A stretch of DNA of 64,000 nt from Dyadobacter sp. 3J3 (GCF_009801115.1 NZ_VTOL01000007.1:62001-126000); one strand, 5' to 3'; counted from the first letter of the stretch, positions 42,042 through 52,121 are shown. The notes: generated from the letters alone by a model not told the origin. Translations and numbers: made by a program.

Positions 42042-43403
42042 TCAATAAAAAACCTCCACATTATTCCCCTTCAAAGTCTTCAACTGACTTGCATATTTTT
42101 TTTCCACATCCTTATCCGAAAATGGATTTCCACGAAGATATACCTTATCAAGCTTCTTTAACTTTACCAATACAGATGGAAATTCCGGGAGATTATTTCC
42201 GGAAAGATCAAGTTCGTGCAAACTGTCCAGCGCCATAATTTCAACCGGGCAATTGTAAAACCAGTTGTAACCCAAATCCAGAATATTCATTTTTTTCATT
42301 TTGGCAACACTTCCCGGAAGTTTGCTTAATTTGTTATGATGCGCATAAAGGGTATGGACATTTACCAGCTTGTTCATGTCCTTCGGCAGCTCTTTTAGCT
42401 GATTATTACTCACAGCCAATTGTGTCAGATGTTTTAATTTGGTTAAAGATGCAGGCAAAATTTCCAATTGATTGTAATACAGATCCAACACTTCCAGATT
42501 CTTCATTTTCTTTATTCCTTTTGGCAAAATCACTAATTCGGATTTATAAAAATTCAAATCCTTAACTGTTTTTAATTTTCGGAAACTTCGGTTTGATAAA
42601 TTTGTAAGCTTATTACCACCTAGTCCAAGTGATGCTAAATTTTTACTAGCTCTGGCAGCCGCAGGAATATTTGTAAATTTATTTTGCCTCAGATTCAGTA
42701 ATTCCAGCGACTTATTTTTTGTCAAAACCAGATTATCATTGGTCAGATAATTGCCATCCAGATGCAGTTGTTTTAAACGTGGCAATCTATTTAAATCAAT
42801 TTTTATTTCCTTCAACTCATTTCCGCTCAGATATAATTCTTCTGTATTTGGAAAACGGTAAATCACATCTGGCAGTTTTTTTAATTCCAGCTGGTTAAAA
42901 AATATCTTCTTGATCTTTAACGAATCTTTATATGCTATTGCTTCTTCTATATTCACCACAGAACTGTCCGTTTGCCTTACTTCCCGCTCGACAATTTGCT
43001 TTCCAAACTTCATTAACATAATTGTCCGAAATGGTTTTTGCAGTTTTTCTGCCGACTTCCATTTAGAAACATTTTGCAAAAAAGATTTTTTTAAAACCTG
43101 ATTTAGTGAATCAATATTATAACCTTTGGCGTCTGTATTAAAGATTATATAATCCACATTCCCCTGCTGATTGACCAAGATTTGCGTAATAATAGAAATT
43201 CCCGGATTGACATCTTTTGCAATTACAGATAATGATTTTTCTACAATATCTATCGCATCATCAGAACTTCGTTCTTCATAGGTTAGCGGTAGCAAATCAA
43301 CATGGAATTTAGCCGTTTGGGATTCTTCCTGTGTCCAGATATGTACCTGCGCCACGGCCAAATGAGCCATGAACATGATAGTAAATGATAATATGATTTT
43401 CAT
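42042..43403 (-). CDS. Secreted leucine-rich-repeat protein (paralogue 2)
   Basis: 453 residues with signal peptide (IILSFTIMFMAHLAVAQ). The pre-LRR domain (about 45-135: ITQILVNQQGNVDYIIFNTD, LNQVLKKSFLQNVSKWKSAE KLQKPF) matches the pattern of TonB C-terminal domains (Gly-x-V, then a helix, W-x-P/S-A). It is followed by about eleven LRRs (TEELYLSGNELKEI, LEVLDLYYNQLEILPASLTK, LHELDLSGNNLPEFPSVLVK). Same layout as the downstream paralogue; the segments DSSVVNIEEAIAYKDSLKIK and DSSVTSLEDLMNVKDSLKIK are nearly equal, showing gene duplication. Probably co-transcribed with it. Confidence 0.9.
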   Translation of the reverse strand: MKIILSFTIMFMAHLAVAQVHIWTQEESQTAKFHVDLLPLTYEERSSDDAIDIVEKSLSVIAKDVNPGISIITQILVNQQGNVDYIIFNTDAKGYNIDSLNQVLKKSFLQNVSKWKSAEKLQKPFRTIMLMKFGKQIVEREVRQTDSSVVNIEEAIAYKDSLKIKKIFFNQLELKKLPDVIYRFPNTEELYLSGNELKEIKIDLNRLPRLKQLHLDGNYLTNDNLVLTKNKSLELLNLRQNKFTNIPAAARASKNLASLGLGGNKLTNLSNRSFRKLKTVKDLNFYKSELVILPKGIKKMKNLEVLDLYYNQLEILPASLTKLKHLTQLAVSNNQLKELPKDMNKLVNVHTLYAHHNKLSKLPGSVAKMKKMNILDLGYNWFYNCPVEIMALDSLHELDLSGNNLPEFPSVLVKLKKLDKVYLRGNPFSDKDVEKKYASQLKTLKGNNVEVFY

Positions 43404-43487
43404 AGCAGCTATAATTAAATTGAATATACAATTATAACTAAAAACAATTTAATATAACTAATTAATTAGTCGAAAATATTTTGACAT

Positions 43488-43532
43488 AAAAAAATCCTGC
43501 AACCAAGCTTATTGCCATTTGATTACAGGGTT
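43488..43532 (-). terminator. Terminator of the polyprenyl synthase gene
   Basis: On the minus strand CCTGTAA pairs with TTGCAGG (one G-U) with an AAGCTT in the loop, followed by ATTTTTTT. Lies 39 bases after the stop. Confidence 0.65.
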
Positions 43533-43570
43533 TTAATTATTTATTTGACGGATAAATCAGTACATACAGA

Positions 43571-44545
43571 TTATTTACTTCTTTCAATGGTATACTGTAC
43601 CAGATTTTCCAAGGCGGTACGATGCGCAGAATCAGGAAATTCATTTAATAAAGTCTGAGCCTCTGCCACGTAACGCTGCATTACTTCTTCCGCATATTTC
43701 AATCCACCGGACTCTTTTACAAAAGAAATAACTTCGAGCACTTTATCAGGTTTATGACTTTCATTGCGAATGATATTGATCATCTTACGTTTTTCCAGCC
43801 ACGGTGATTTGTTGAGCGCATAAATCAGCGGAAGCGTCATTTTTTTCTCTTTGATATCAATACCTAGCGGCTTCCCGATTTCATCTTCACCGTAATCAAA
43901 AAGATCATCTTTGATCTGAAAGGCAATTCCAACTTTTTCGCCAAAAGCGTGCATCCGTTTTATCACTTCCGAACCTGCTCCGACAGAGCAAGCTCCAACC
44001 GCGCAACAGGATGCAATTAACGAAGCTGTTTTCTGTCTTATAATTTCGTAATACACCGTTTCGTTAATATCAAGTCGGCGTGCTTTTTCGATCTGAAGTA
44101 ATTCTCCTTCACTGATTTCACGCATCGCTGTCGAAACGATTTTCAATAATTCGAATTCATTATGCTCAACAGAAAGGAGTAATCCGCGGGAAAGTAAATA
44201 GTCACCAACCAAAACGGCAATTTTATTTTTCCATAAGGCATTGACGGAGAAAAAACCGCGACGATAATTTGAATCGTCCACAACGTCGTCGTGAACCAGT
44301 GTTGCAGTATGTAAAAGTTCGATGAATGAAGCGCCCCGGTATGTTGATTCGGAAATCGGGCCGCAAACGCCTGCCGACAGAAATACAAACATAGGCCTGA
44401 GCTGTTTCCCTTTACGGCGTACGATGTAATTCATGATCTGGTCGAGCAGCATTACATCACTTTTCATAAACTGGCGAAACTTATGCTCGAAAGCCTTCAT
44501 TTCATCCGCAATAGGAGCTTGAATATCCTTTATTGAAAGGGTCAT
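43571..44545 (-). CDS. ispB: Polyprenyl (octaprenyl/heptaprenyl-type) diphosphate synthase
   Basis: 324 residues from the ATG at 44545; the longer frame to 44578 adds 11 non-conserved residues. Trans-isoprenyl synthase motifs: KGKQLRPMFVFLSAG, first Asp-rich motif LVHDDVVDDS (DDxxD), the GDYLLSRG segment, KTASLIASCCAVGA, and second Asp-rich motif IKDDLFDYG. It adds isopentenyl units to make the side chain of menaquinone. Small residues upstream of the first Asp motif suggest a long-chain product (inference). Stand-alone gene with terminator. Confidence 0.93.
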   Translation of the reverse strand: MTLSIKDIQAPIADEMKAFEHKFRQFMKSDVMLLDQIMNYIVRRKGKQLRPMFVFLSAGVCGPISESTYRGASFIELLHTATLVHDDVVDDSNYRRGFFSVNALWKNKIAVLVGDYLLSRGLLLSVEHNEFELLKIVSTAMREISEGELLQIEKARRLDINETVYYEIIRQKTASLIASCCAVGACSVGAGSEVIKRMHAFGEKVGIAFQIKDDLFDYGEDEIGKPLGIDIKEKKMTLPLIYALNKSPWLEKRKMINIIRNESHKPDKVLEVISFVKESGGLKYAEEVMQRYVAEAQTLLNEFPDSAHRTALENLVQYTIERSK

Positions 44546-44861
44546 ATTAATTACAGAAGGTCTTAAACGTACCTCCAAATGTTGAAAGGCTATACAGAGC
44601 AGTTTAGTTCAAAAATCGGCACTTTATCTGTTGCTGTACTTTAATCTTCAAATTTGGAATAAAATCTTCTCTTTATACCTATTTTAGAATGAAAATGTTT
44701 AAAATTGGAAATATGAAAATCGAAAATCAATGAATAGAGTAGAACGACGCAGAAAAACCGTTATGTCAACACGGCAATATAAGTCCGAAATAAAAGTAAA
44801 AAACTAAACAAATCACCAAAATAGCTGAAAGCCGAAGGCCGACAGCCGAAAGCAAATATTT
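44546..44861. other. 316-base intergenic region ending in a 7-base-period repeat
   Basis: Between the divergent ispB and patatin genes. AT-rich with no open frame above about 14 codons and no clear promoter match. Its last part (44823-44853) is the heptad array listed separately. Confidence 0.55.
44823..44853 (+). repeat. 7-base-period repeat array directly before the patatin gene (heptad locus D)
   Basis: The 31 bases parse as AGCTGAA AGCCGAA GGCCGAC AGCCGAA AGC, sense to the next gene, ending 8 bases before its ATG at 44862 (spacer AAATATTT). Closely like locus C before ccmB in unit sequence, orientation and distance to the start. Confidence 0.82.
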
Positions 44862-45773
44862 ATGAAAGCACTCGTGCTTGGAGGTGGATCAATGAAAGGA
44901 GCTTTTCAGGTTGGCGCGATTCAATCTGTACTTGAAAATGGTTTTGAACCGGACATGGTTTATGGAATTTCTGTCGGTGCACTCAACACGACTTTTCTTG
45001 CCAATGAAACAGGCCGTCAGCATGAGGAAGAAGATGGAAAACTCAACTGGCCGCTGGCAGGCAGAAAACTACTTGAATTCTGGGTCAAGAATATTACCCA
45101 GCCTCAGGATATTTCAACGCTCCGTTCGCGCGTTATGTTAGGTATGAATACGCTCATGAGCCGGTTTGATGGTTTGGTTGATCCAGCACCCCTGCATTTG
45201 TTGATCCGGAAAAATGTTAAGGATAAATTCTTAAAAAACAGTCCGGTCAGAATAAAAGTTGGGGCGGTGAATGTGCAGAGCGGTGAGATTAAATATGTGA
45301 CACCGCAAGAACCACATTACCTGGATTATGTACGCGCCAGCTCTTCCATTCCTATGCTAATGCCAGCAATCGCGATAGGAAAAGAAATGTACCTGGATGG
45401 CGGTTTGAGGGAAGTGGCACCAATCCGGCAGGCCATTGCCGACGGAGCAACGGAAATCGTAGTCATTGCCTGCCATTCCCCGCATTTGTATCAGCCGGAA
45501 GGAATGAATGCGCGTAATCTGATCATGCTGGTAGAAAGAGTGCGGGACATCACTGTGAACGAATATGCCAATAGTAATATTATTTGGGCTGAATCCTATG
45601 TTGACCGGTCTATTTTGCGCGGAGTTCCTATGAAACTAACTGTGATACGCCCGGTTTCTCCATTGGTACTGGATATGCAGCATTTTACGTCCGACGATAT
45701 TTCACGACTGATCATTGAGGGTTATCGAATTGGTATTGAAACCCTTAACAAAGTTGAAGAAGTAAAACAATAA
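44862..45773 (+). CDS. Patatin-like phospholipase
   Basis: 303 residues, no signal peptide. Patatin signatures: oxyanion hole LGGGSMKGAFQVGA, nucleophile elbow VYGISVGALN (G-x-S-x-G), conserved ASSSIPMLMPAI, and the catalytic Asp in YLDGGLREVAPI (D-G-G). The enzyme hydrolyses acyl esters of lipids using a Ser-Asp dyad. The mid-part (NTTFLANETGRQHEEEDGKL NWP) is an insert between the elbow and the next conserved block. A glycerophosphodiesterase-like gene starts 25 bases after its stop, so both may act on phospholipids in sequence. The leader is a heptad repeat. Confidence 0.94.
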   Translation: MKALVLGGGSMKGAFQVGAIQSVLENGFEPDMVYGISVGALNTTFLANETGRQHEEEDGKLNWPLAGRKLLEFWVKNITQPQDISTLRSRVMLGMNTLMSRFDGLVDPAPLHLLIRKNVKDKFLKNSPVRIKVGAVNVQSGEIKYVTPQEPHYLDYVRASSSIPMLMPAIAIGKEMYLDGGLREVAPIRQAIADGATEIVVIACHSPHLYQPEGMNARNLIMLVERVRDITVNEYANSNIIWAESYVDRSILRGVPMKLTVIRPVSPLVLDMQHFTSDDISRLIIEGYRIGIETLNKVEEVKQ

Positions 45774-45798
45774 AAGAAATCTGTTAAAGACTCAGCTA

Positions 45799-46698
45799 AT
45801 GTTAGCAAAACGTTTGAAAGATCCCTACCCCATCCTCTTGCTGTTACTTTTAACATCTTGTGTTCCCTCACGTCAATTCGCATCGGTTACAGACAACTGC
45901 AATTTCAGCAAAACAGGAAGTTTAAATGCACACCTGAAACCTTCCAACCGGTTTGTACCGCTGATTATGGCGCACCAGGGAGGCACGGAAGATGGTTATC
46001 CCGGAAACTGTATGGCTACTTTTGAAAATACGTATCAGAATGTTCCCTGTGTAATGTTGGAATTTGATATCCGGATGACAGCCGATAGTCAGCTTGTTTT
46101 GTCTCACGATAATGAATTGGAAAAGCGTACTAATGGAACAGGATTCCTTAATCAGCAGCAATGGAAAGATGTAAAACAGCTTCGTTTGAAGGATGACAAA
46201 GGATTATTGACCAAAAACAAAATTCCGTCTTTTAAAGAAGTCCTGGATTGGAGCAAAGACAAAAATCTGATCTTAATTGTTGACAAAAAACCTGAAACGG
46301 ATCTGGCAAAAACCATCCGCATGTTGAAAGAAAACAATGCTTTGCAAAAATCAGTGGTGATTTGTTATTCGCTTGAAGAAGCCAAAGCGGTTTATGCCAT
46401 GGAGCCAACGCTGATGATTGCCGTTGGGTTTAATAGTTTGGAGCATATCACAAATGTCGAAAAATCAGGGTTGCCTTTGGAAAACCTTGTAGCGCTTACG
46501 CCAAAAGAACTTCAGGCTGAATCATTTTATTTAAAAATTCATTCAATGAAAATTATCACTTCATTGGGTACCAATGGAAATATTGATACGCTGAATACCG
46601 AAATTTCCGCACCGATGTATAACAAAATCTGGGAAAGTGGTGCGGATATTATCTGTACCGATCAGCCGATATTCGTGCATTCTTTGTTTCAGAAATAA
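45799..46698 (+). CDS. Glycerophosphodiester phosphodiesterase-like lipoprotein
   Basis: 299 residues; lipoprotein signal (YPILLLLLLTSCVPS, Cys near residue 21). GDPD TIM-barrel marks: IMAHQGG (usual HRG), ATFENTYQ (ENT), VMLEFDIRMT (E-x-D), LVLSHDNELEKRTNGTG (His-Asp), KIPSFKEVLDW, LILIVDKKPE, and GADIICTDQP at the end. It would split glycerophosphodiesters into glycerol-3-phosphate and an alcohol in the periplasm. The Arg of the first His-Arg pair is Gln, which may change phosphate binding. It follows a patatin phospholipase at 25 bases. Terminator at 46715. Confidence 0.88.
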   Translation: MLAKRLKDPYPILLLLLLTSCVPSRQFASVTDNCNFSKTGSLNAHLKPSNRFVPLIMAHQGGTEDGYPGNCMATFENTYQNVPCVMLEFDIRMTADSQLVLSHDNELEKRTNGTGFLNQQQWKDVKQLRLKDDKGLLTKNKIPSFKEVLDWSKDKNLILIVDKKPETDLAKTIRMLKENNALQKSVVICYSLEEAKAVYAMEPTLMIAVGFNSLEHITNVEKSGLPLENLVALTPKELQAESFYLKIHSMKIITSLGTNGNIDTLNTEISAPMYNKIWESGADIICTDQPIFVHSLFQK

Positions 46699-46714
46699 CA
46701 GTTTAGGTCGAAAT

Positions 46715-46762
46715 AAAAAGAAAACGGCTCAGTCAAAAATTTGACTGAGCCGTTTTCTTTTT
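46715..46762. terminator. Strong bidirectional terminator between convergent genes
   Basis: AAAAAGAAAACGGCTCAGTC-AAA and the exact reverse complement at 46740-46762 make a 23-bp perfect stem with a 2-base loop (in practice a 4-base or larger loop), with A/T runs on each side. Confidence 0.93.
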
Positions 46763-46790
46763 ATGATTTGTCAGAGCCAATCAGACCATC

Positions 46791-49700
46791 TTAGTTAAAG
46801 ATATAACGAAGACCGATCTGAGCCTGCCAAACGCTGTTGACAGTTAAGTTCGGAGTAAACGAATCTTTAAGCAATACATTTTGTCCACCGATAACTTGTT
46901 GAGCAATTTGGTAAACTGGCTTTCCATCTGCACCAACACTTGAAAGTACAAGAGGGTTAAACGTTGTAGCTTGGTTTCCAAGTCCCCATTTATCATGAAT
47001 AAGGTTTCCTACATTCAGAATATCACCACGAAGCTGGATAACATTTCTTTTTTGTTTTTTACCAACTGCAATATAGAACTCCTGAACCACTGTGAAGTCA
47101 AAACGTGATAACCATGGGAAAGCACCACCGTTACGTTCTGCATATTTGCCACGACGGCTTTTCAGATAATCGTTACCATTTACATATGCATCAAAAGCTG
47201 CTTGTTGCTGCTCAGGAGAGTAAACCGTAGTAACAACATTTGGAGCAACACCATTTCTAACGCTAAGTGAAGCAAAATTCAATTCTGATGCAGATTTTGG
47301 TACAAAGATCAAATCATTTGAATTCTGACCATCACCATTCAAATCCTGGTTAAGCGTATAGGAAATTTTAGCACCGCTTGTAGAAACCGCAGCCAATGTA
47401 AACATTGTCGATCCTCCGAAAGTACCACCATAATTGATTTTGTAGTTGATCACACCCACAATACGGTGACGCAAATCGTTATCCGAATAAGTTAAAGGCA
47501 AGTAGTTTTGACCCGTTGTAGTGGGAACGTTTCCTTGAACAGTACTTCCTACAAATGCGATGTCCTTTGCTTGTCCATAAGTGTAAGAAACAAATCCACC
47601 AAAACCTTTCGCAGTTGGTTTTTCCAACTTAAACGTGGCGATGTAAGAATTTCCTTTTTTAGTATTTTTCAAAACAAATACGTTAGAAACAGCAGGATTA
47701 ATGAAACGAGCAACCGCTACTGTATTAGCAGCACCTGTTCCAGAACTTGCTACGCCTGATGCAGGGAAGCGAGGACGTCCATCGTCACCAACAAAAGTAC
47801 GATCCGGAGCTTTTAAGTTGGCGTCAATATAACGAAGGCCGTTGATTGTTTTGTTGTAAATAAATTCAACCGTTCCAATCAATCCCAAAGGTAATCTTTG
47901 GTCAATCGCGATATTTGATTTCCAGATTTGTGGATATTTTAGATTTTGATCCGATGCATTAACAGCATAAGGAGGAAGTTTCGTAATATCTGGATCAACT
48001 GCTGGCAGGTAACGGGTTGGATCCGTTGTAAAAGCGTAAGCTGTTGTATTCGTTACGTTGATTACACCTGTATTAACACCATTATTACCCAACTGGTTTG
48101 AGATCAAAACTTCCGGAATACGAGATACAAAAATACCTGTTCCTCCACGAAGCTGAGTCGTTTTATCCCCTTTCACATCCCAGTTAAAACCGATACGTGG
48201 AGAAATCAGCAAACGTGTTTTAGGGAAAGTTCCTGTTGTTACTTTGTAATCCGAACCATTTTCGTCTTTAAATGTCATACCGGCAACAACCGTGTTATTG
48301 AAATCTTTTGCTGTTGAATTATCATAAGCAAAAACATCACCACGGATACCGGCAGTAATTTTCAGATTAGGAGTAGCCTGGAATTCATCCTGAACATAAG
48401 CACTGTAAAGATTTCTATTCAGCGTTTGAAGAGGCTCACCTCCACCTGGTATGCGGGAATAACGCAAGTTGTAACGTGCAACGCTAACCGGTGAAACATT
48501 AGAAGTAGGATTGGCAAGAGAAGCCAAAGCCGCCGTTTTGAAATCAGCAATTGAGTTGTATACATAAACTCCGTTAGATGACGGGAAGAAAACGTTGTTC
48601 GACGTAAAATGTTCAAATACTACACCTGCTGTGAAAGTATGCTTTCCGGCATAATAACTAAAATTGTTGGTGATATTGAATGTCGAATAATTCAGTTTGT
48701 TATTAGGCGTAAAAGGATCAAATCCAATCGTAGTGTAAGTACTTCCATCTTTCAGGATATCAATAGTTGGGAATAAAGCACTTTTATATGTCCTGTCTTC
48801 AATTTGCTTGTTGTACGTTACAATCAGGTCATTGGCAAATTTACCCCCAAAGTTAGAAGTTAATTCAGCGGCAACAGAACGTGTATTATCAGCAATCAGA
48901 TAACCCGTATTTTGCGAAGAAAGCGCAGTACCACCACTTACATTTTGGCGGTTACCATTTCCCGCAGTATTGCTACTGTTACTATTACTGATTACCTGAT
49001 CTGATTCTGAATCATGCTGAGAGTAACGTACCGATAACTTGTGCTTGTCATTAATGTTGTAATCAAGACGGATAAGTCCTTTTGTACTTTTAATTTTGTT
49101 GTTAAATCCGTCAAGTGCGCCCATATCGTAGTTGAAGTTTTGTTTCATAAATGAACTCAAATCTTCCATGTCCGAAGCAAGCACACGAGAAATGTTAGTA
49201 CCTGCAACACCACGGTTCAATGACCATGTTAATGCCGGCGTGCTACTTGTAAATCTTTCAGCATTGATAAAGAAGAACAATTTGTTTTTGATCAACGGAC
49301 CACCTAAACGGAAACCCCAGGTTTTTTCGCTAAGATTTGGTTTTGGAGTGATATCCAAACCACCGTTACCTTTTTTAGCAACCATATCGCTTCCACGGAA
49401 AAGGTGGTAAGCAGAACCAGATAATTCATTTGTACCTGAACGCGTAACTGCATTGATACCAGCACCCGTAAAACCAGACTGACGAACGTCAAAAGGAGCA
49501 ACATTTACCTGAACCTGATCAAGCGCGTCCAAAGAAACAGCACTTGTACCTGTACGACCACCCGCCTGTGCAGATGAACCTAAACCGAAACCATTGTTGA
49601 AAACTGATCCGTCAATCGTAATGTTGTTAAAACGAGCATCCTGACCGGCAAATGATTGTCCGTTACCGTAAGGATTGTATTTCGTAATATCATTGATCGA

Positions 49701-50180
49701 ACGGCCGATTGTTGGCGTTGAGTTGATTGCGTTACGGTCAAAAGAAGTAGAAGCACCGTTACGGTCAGAGCTGAAAATATCGCTGCGGCCTGTTGTAATT
49801 ACAACTTCCTGTAATGAAGTACCTTCGTCAGCCAGTTTGAAACTAACATCAGCACTTGATCCCAGGTCAGCAGAAACGTTTTCCGTTACCTGATCTTTAA
49901 AACCAACAAAAGTAACTGTCACCGTGTAAGGACCTCCTACACGAACACCCGGAAGTGTGTAAAAACCTTTTTCATTTGTAATAGTACCGTAACGGCTTCC
50001 CGAAGGCATGTGTACCGCCACCACAGTAGCACCAGGAAGTTCGGATCCTTTACTGTCTGTTACCCTACCGGTAATGGTAGAGGACGTAACCTGGGCATGC
50101 ACTTGTCCGCTCAGGAATGATAATGCAAAAACGAACAGCGCGCTACACGCTGATCTGAAAAGTAGACTTTTCCAGTTCAT
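46791..50180 (-). CDS. Large TonB-dependent receptor, Oar-like
   Basis: 1129 residues. Signal peptide ([17 protein letters not shown]), CarboxypepD_reg-like domain (about 33-115: [33 protein letters not shown]), a plug with [20 protein letters not shown] and [20 protein letters not shown], characteristic of Oar-like receptors (OmpA-related Myxococcus Oar), and a long barrel ending [12 protein letters not shown]. The length is typical. Such proteins import or export large ligands; in Myxobacteria Oar exports a protease. Monocistronic with a 744-base leader. Confidence 0.94.
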   Translation of the reverse strand: MNWKSLLFRSACSALFVFALSFLSGQVHAQVTSSTITGRVTDSKGSELPGATVVAVHMPSGSRYGTITNEKGFYTLPGVRVGGPYTVTVTFVGFKDQVTENVSADLGSSADVSFKLADEGTSLQEVVITTGRSDIFSSDRNGASTSFDRNAINSTPTIGRSINDITKYNPYGNGQSFAGQDARFNNITIDGSVFNNGFGLGSSAQAGGRTGTSAVSLDALDQVQVNVAPFDVRQSGFTGAGINAVTRSGTNELSGSAYHLFRGSDMVAKKGNGGLDITPKPNLSEKTWGFRLGGPLIKNKLFFFINAERFTSSTPALTWSLNRGVAGTNISRVLASDMEDLSSFMKQNFNYDMGALDGFNNKIKSTKGLIRLDYNINDKHKLSVRYSQHDSESDQVISNSNSSNTAGNGNRQNVSGGTALSSQNTGYLIADNTRSVAAELTSNFGGKFANDLIVTYNKQIEDRTYKSALFPTIDILKDGSTYTTIGFDPFTPNNKLNYSTFNITNNFSYYAGKHTFTAGVVFEHFTSNNVFFPSSNGVYVYNSIADFKTAALASLANPTSNVSPVSVARYNLRYSRIPGGGEPLQTLNRNLYSAYVQDEFQATPNLKITAGIRGDVFAYDNSTAKDFNNTVVAGMTFKDENGSDYKVTTGTFPKTRLLISPRIGFNWDVKGDKTTQLRGGTGIFVSRIPEVLISNQLGNNGVNTGVINVTNTTAYAFTTDPTRYLPAVDPDITKLPPYAVNASDQNLKYPQIWKSNIAIDQRLPLGLIGTVEFIYNKTINGLRYIDANLKAPDRTFVGDDGRPRFPASGVASSGTGAANTVAVARFINPAVSNVFVLKNTKKGNSYIATFKLEKPTAKGFGGFVSYTYGQAKDIAFVGSTVQGNVPTTTGQNYLPLTYSDNDLRHRIVGVINYKINYGGTFGGSTMFTLAAVSTSGAKISYTLNQDLNGDGQNSNDLIFVPKSASELNFASLSVRNGVAPNVVTTVYSPEQQQAAFDAYVNGNDYLKSRRGKYAERNGGAFPWLSRFDFTVVQEFYIAVGKKQKRNVIQLRGDILNVGNLIHDKWGLGNQATTFNPLVLSSVGADGKPVYQIAQQVIGGQNVLLKDSFTPNLTVNSVWQAQIGLRYIFN

Positions 50181-50924
50181 AAATTTTTGGGGATTTGAGT
50201 AATTGAGTTAGTAGGTTCATTCAATTTATGAATGATAATTTTCTGTAAAATAAAAGTTTTTTTTGCTCTTAAACAATCACGCGTTTCCTACTAAAATACT
50301 ATACTACACTTTGCAACTACTTGACTTGTTGGAATAATGCAGATTTTAAAATCAATAATTCAATATTTGTATTACAATGTTTTATTAATGTTAAATGTTC
50401 CGCAGAGCGCTAATTTTATTATAAAATATTACTATCATTCGAGATTGTTTTCTCAGGTCCCGGATTGCGTTTGCTCAGTTTTTTAGGGATAGTTTGAAAT
50501 TATTTCAACAAAGCACAGGTTAACACCATAAGAAAGTTATTAAAACATGTTTTTTATTTAATTAAAAAATTTAAAATAGTATAGAATCACTGTGCTTTAT
50601 TTCAGATAATTCAATAGACAGGAGTACAACTGTGGGTAGTAAGAATTAAAATTCAAAAAACTCCAAAATAACTACATCACAATACCTATCAAACTAATTA
50701 TCAGATAGATATGTAAATTAAAAACTAAAATTAACACATTTCAATGTTAAGAATTTGTTAATTTTAAATCAAATTTATTTTTTGACAATAGAAATTGTTA
50801 TCGCAATGGTCCAAATAATTTTAATAAATCAAATATTTACAAAATAAATAGCGGAAGAAAATAGACAAAACAGGTTTTAAAACTTTTCTTTTTCAATTTT
50901 CCCAAAGCTTTATATTATTATTCA
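50181..50924. other. 744-base AT-rich intergenic region (leader of the Oar-like receptor)
   Basis: Between divergent genes, with no supported open frame. Very AT-rich (long stretches such as AATTAAAAAATTTAAAATAG), noticeably richer than neighbours. I see no strong hairpin, repeat family or tRNA. It must contain the promoter of the Oar-like gene and possibly a long 5' leader. Confidence 0.5.
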
Positions 50925-51695
50925 ATGCAACTTAATTTCAAAAAAATAGGCGAAACTGGTCCTGCCCTTATTATACTTCACGGCGTTTTCGGTTTTCTGG
51001 ACAACTGGCTTACGATCGGTAAGACTATTTCCGAACAGGGTTTTGTGGTTTATCTTGTAGATCAGAGACATCATGGTCGATCGTCACATGAAGGATCTCT
51101 TGATTTTCCGACACTTGCGGAAGATCTTAAGGAATTCCTGGAACAGCAGAATCTGACTTCGCCGACTTTGCTTGGACATTCCATGGGAGGTAAAACGGTG
51201 ATGGAATATGCGGTGCATTATCCCGGTACTTTTGAAAAACTTGTCGTTGTTGATATTGGAACAAAACAATATCCAATGCACCATACCAAAATTTTGCAGG
51301 GACTAAACGCTTTGCCAGTTGAAGATATAGAAAACCGTCAGCAGGCCGATGACTTTTTCAGCGAGTACGAGCCAATTTTAGCTGTGCGACAATTCCTTTT
51401 GAAAAACCTGTACAGAAAAGAAGATGGTGGTTTTGACTGGCGTTTCAATTTGCCGGTACTGACAACCGATATGGCAAAAGTGGGCGCACCAATAACCGCT
51501 GAAAAACCGGTTGAAACCGCTACCCTGTTTATCCGTGGCGAAAAATCAAATTATATCCTGGATGAAGATTGGGACGATATCCTGAAAATATTCCCAAATG
51601 CAAAACTGGAAACTATTGCCAATGCCGGTCACTGGGTACAGGCGGAACAACCAAAAGTATTTGTAGAACAATTACTGGCTTTTTTGAAATCCTGA
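50925..51695 (+). CDS. Alpha/beta-hydrolase, YbfF-like esterase
   Basis: 256 residues, no signal peptide. The fold marks are LIILHGVFGFLDNW (oxyanion HG), VDQRHHGRS, the nucleophile elbow LLGHSMGGKTVMEYA (G-x-S-x-G), an Asp in the segment around FIRGEKSNYI-LDEDWD, and the catalytic His in ANAGHWVQAEQP. The WLTIGKTISEQGF and DQRHHGRSSH segments are characteristic of YbfF-type cytosolic esterases acting on acyl thio- or oxyesters. Its stop is directly followed by the end of the convergent lipoprotein gene (51696), so the two genes abut without spacer. Confidence 0.92.
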   Translation: MQLNFKKIGETGPALIILHGVFGFLDNWLTIGKTISEQGFVVYLVDQRHHGRSSHEGSLDFPTLAEDLKEFLEQQNLTSPTLLGHSMGGKTVMEYAVHYPGTFEKLVVVDIGTKQYPMHHTKILQGLNALPVEDIENRQQADDFFSEYEPILAVRQFLLKNLYRKEDGGFDWRFNLPVLTTDMAKVGAPITAEKPVETATLFIRGEKSNYILDEDWDDILKIFPNAKLETIANAGHWVQAEQPKVFVEQLLAFLKS

Positions 51696-52121
51696 TTATT
51701 CAACCCTGATATATTTAGATCTTGCTGAATTACAACGGGAAATGATCATTTCATTCCCGTTGAATTCAATATCATAAGAAGGACAGGCAGCACAGTATAC
51801 CGTAGAACAGTCATAATAAGGGACAGCAGCCCTTGGTATAACCTCAAATTTTGTATTGTTAATATTATAGATTTTCGTTGCGCAGCAACCTACCATTTCC
51901 TTTTCGTCAAGTAAAATACCATCAAACCGAAAAGTCACGTAAACTGTTGTTAAAGTAACAGGAACCCACATTTTCTTACCGTTTACAGTTTCCTCTGTTT
52001 CAGTAAGATGCCATTTTCCAACCAACGGTTTCATAATTTCGTCTGGTTGAGTATCAATTTTATCCTTCTTACAATTAAGTAGCAAAATCAATAACAGCGG
52101 GATGTAGAAAAGTCTTTTCAT
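51696..52121 (-). CDS. Lipocalin-like Cys-rich lipoprotein, tandem copy 3
   Basis: 141 residues. Lipoprotein signal (LFYIPLLLILLLNCKKDK, lipobox Cys17). The mature part (PLVGKWHLTETEETVNGKKM) begins like lipocalin-like DUFs. Cys pattern shared with the two upstream paralogues: CC (about 81), then C-x4-C-x2-C (STVYCAACPSYDIE), then a final Cys (MIISRC). It starts with a 1-base stop-start overlap (TAATG) with copy 2. Function unknown. The high identity to copy 2 (for example DKIDTQPDEIMKPLVG, CPSYDIE) indicates recent duplication. Confidence 0.88.
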   Translation of the reverse strand: MKRLFYIPLLLILLLNCKKDKIDTQPDEIMKPLVGKWHLTETEETVNGKKMWVPVTLTTVYVTFRFDGILLDEKEMVGCCATKIYNINNTKFEVIPRAAVPYYDCSTVYCAACPSYDIEFNGNEMIISRCNSARSKYIRVE

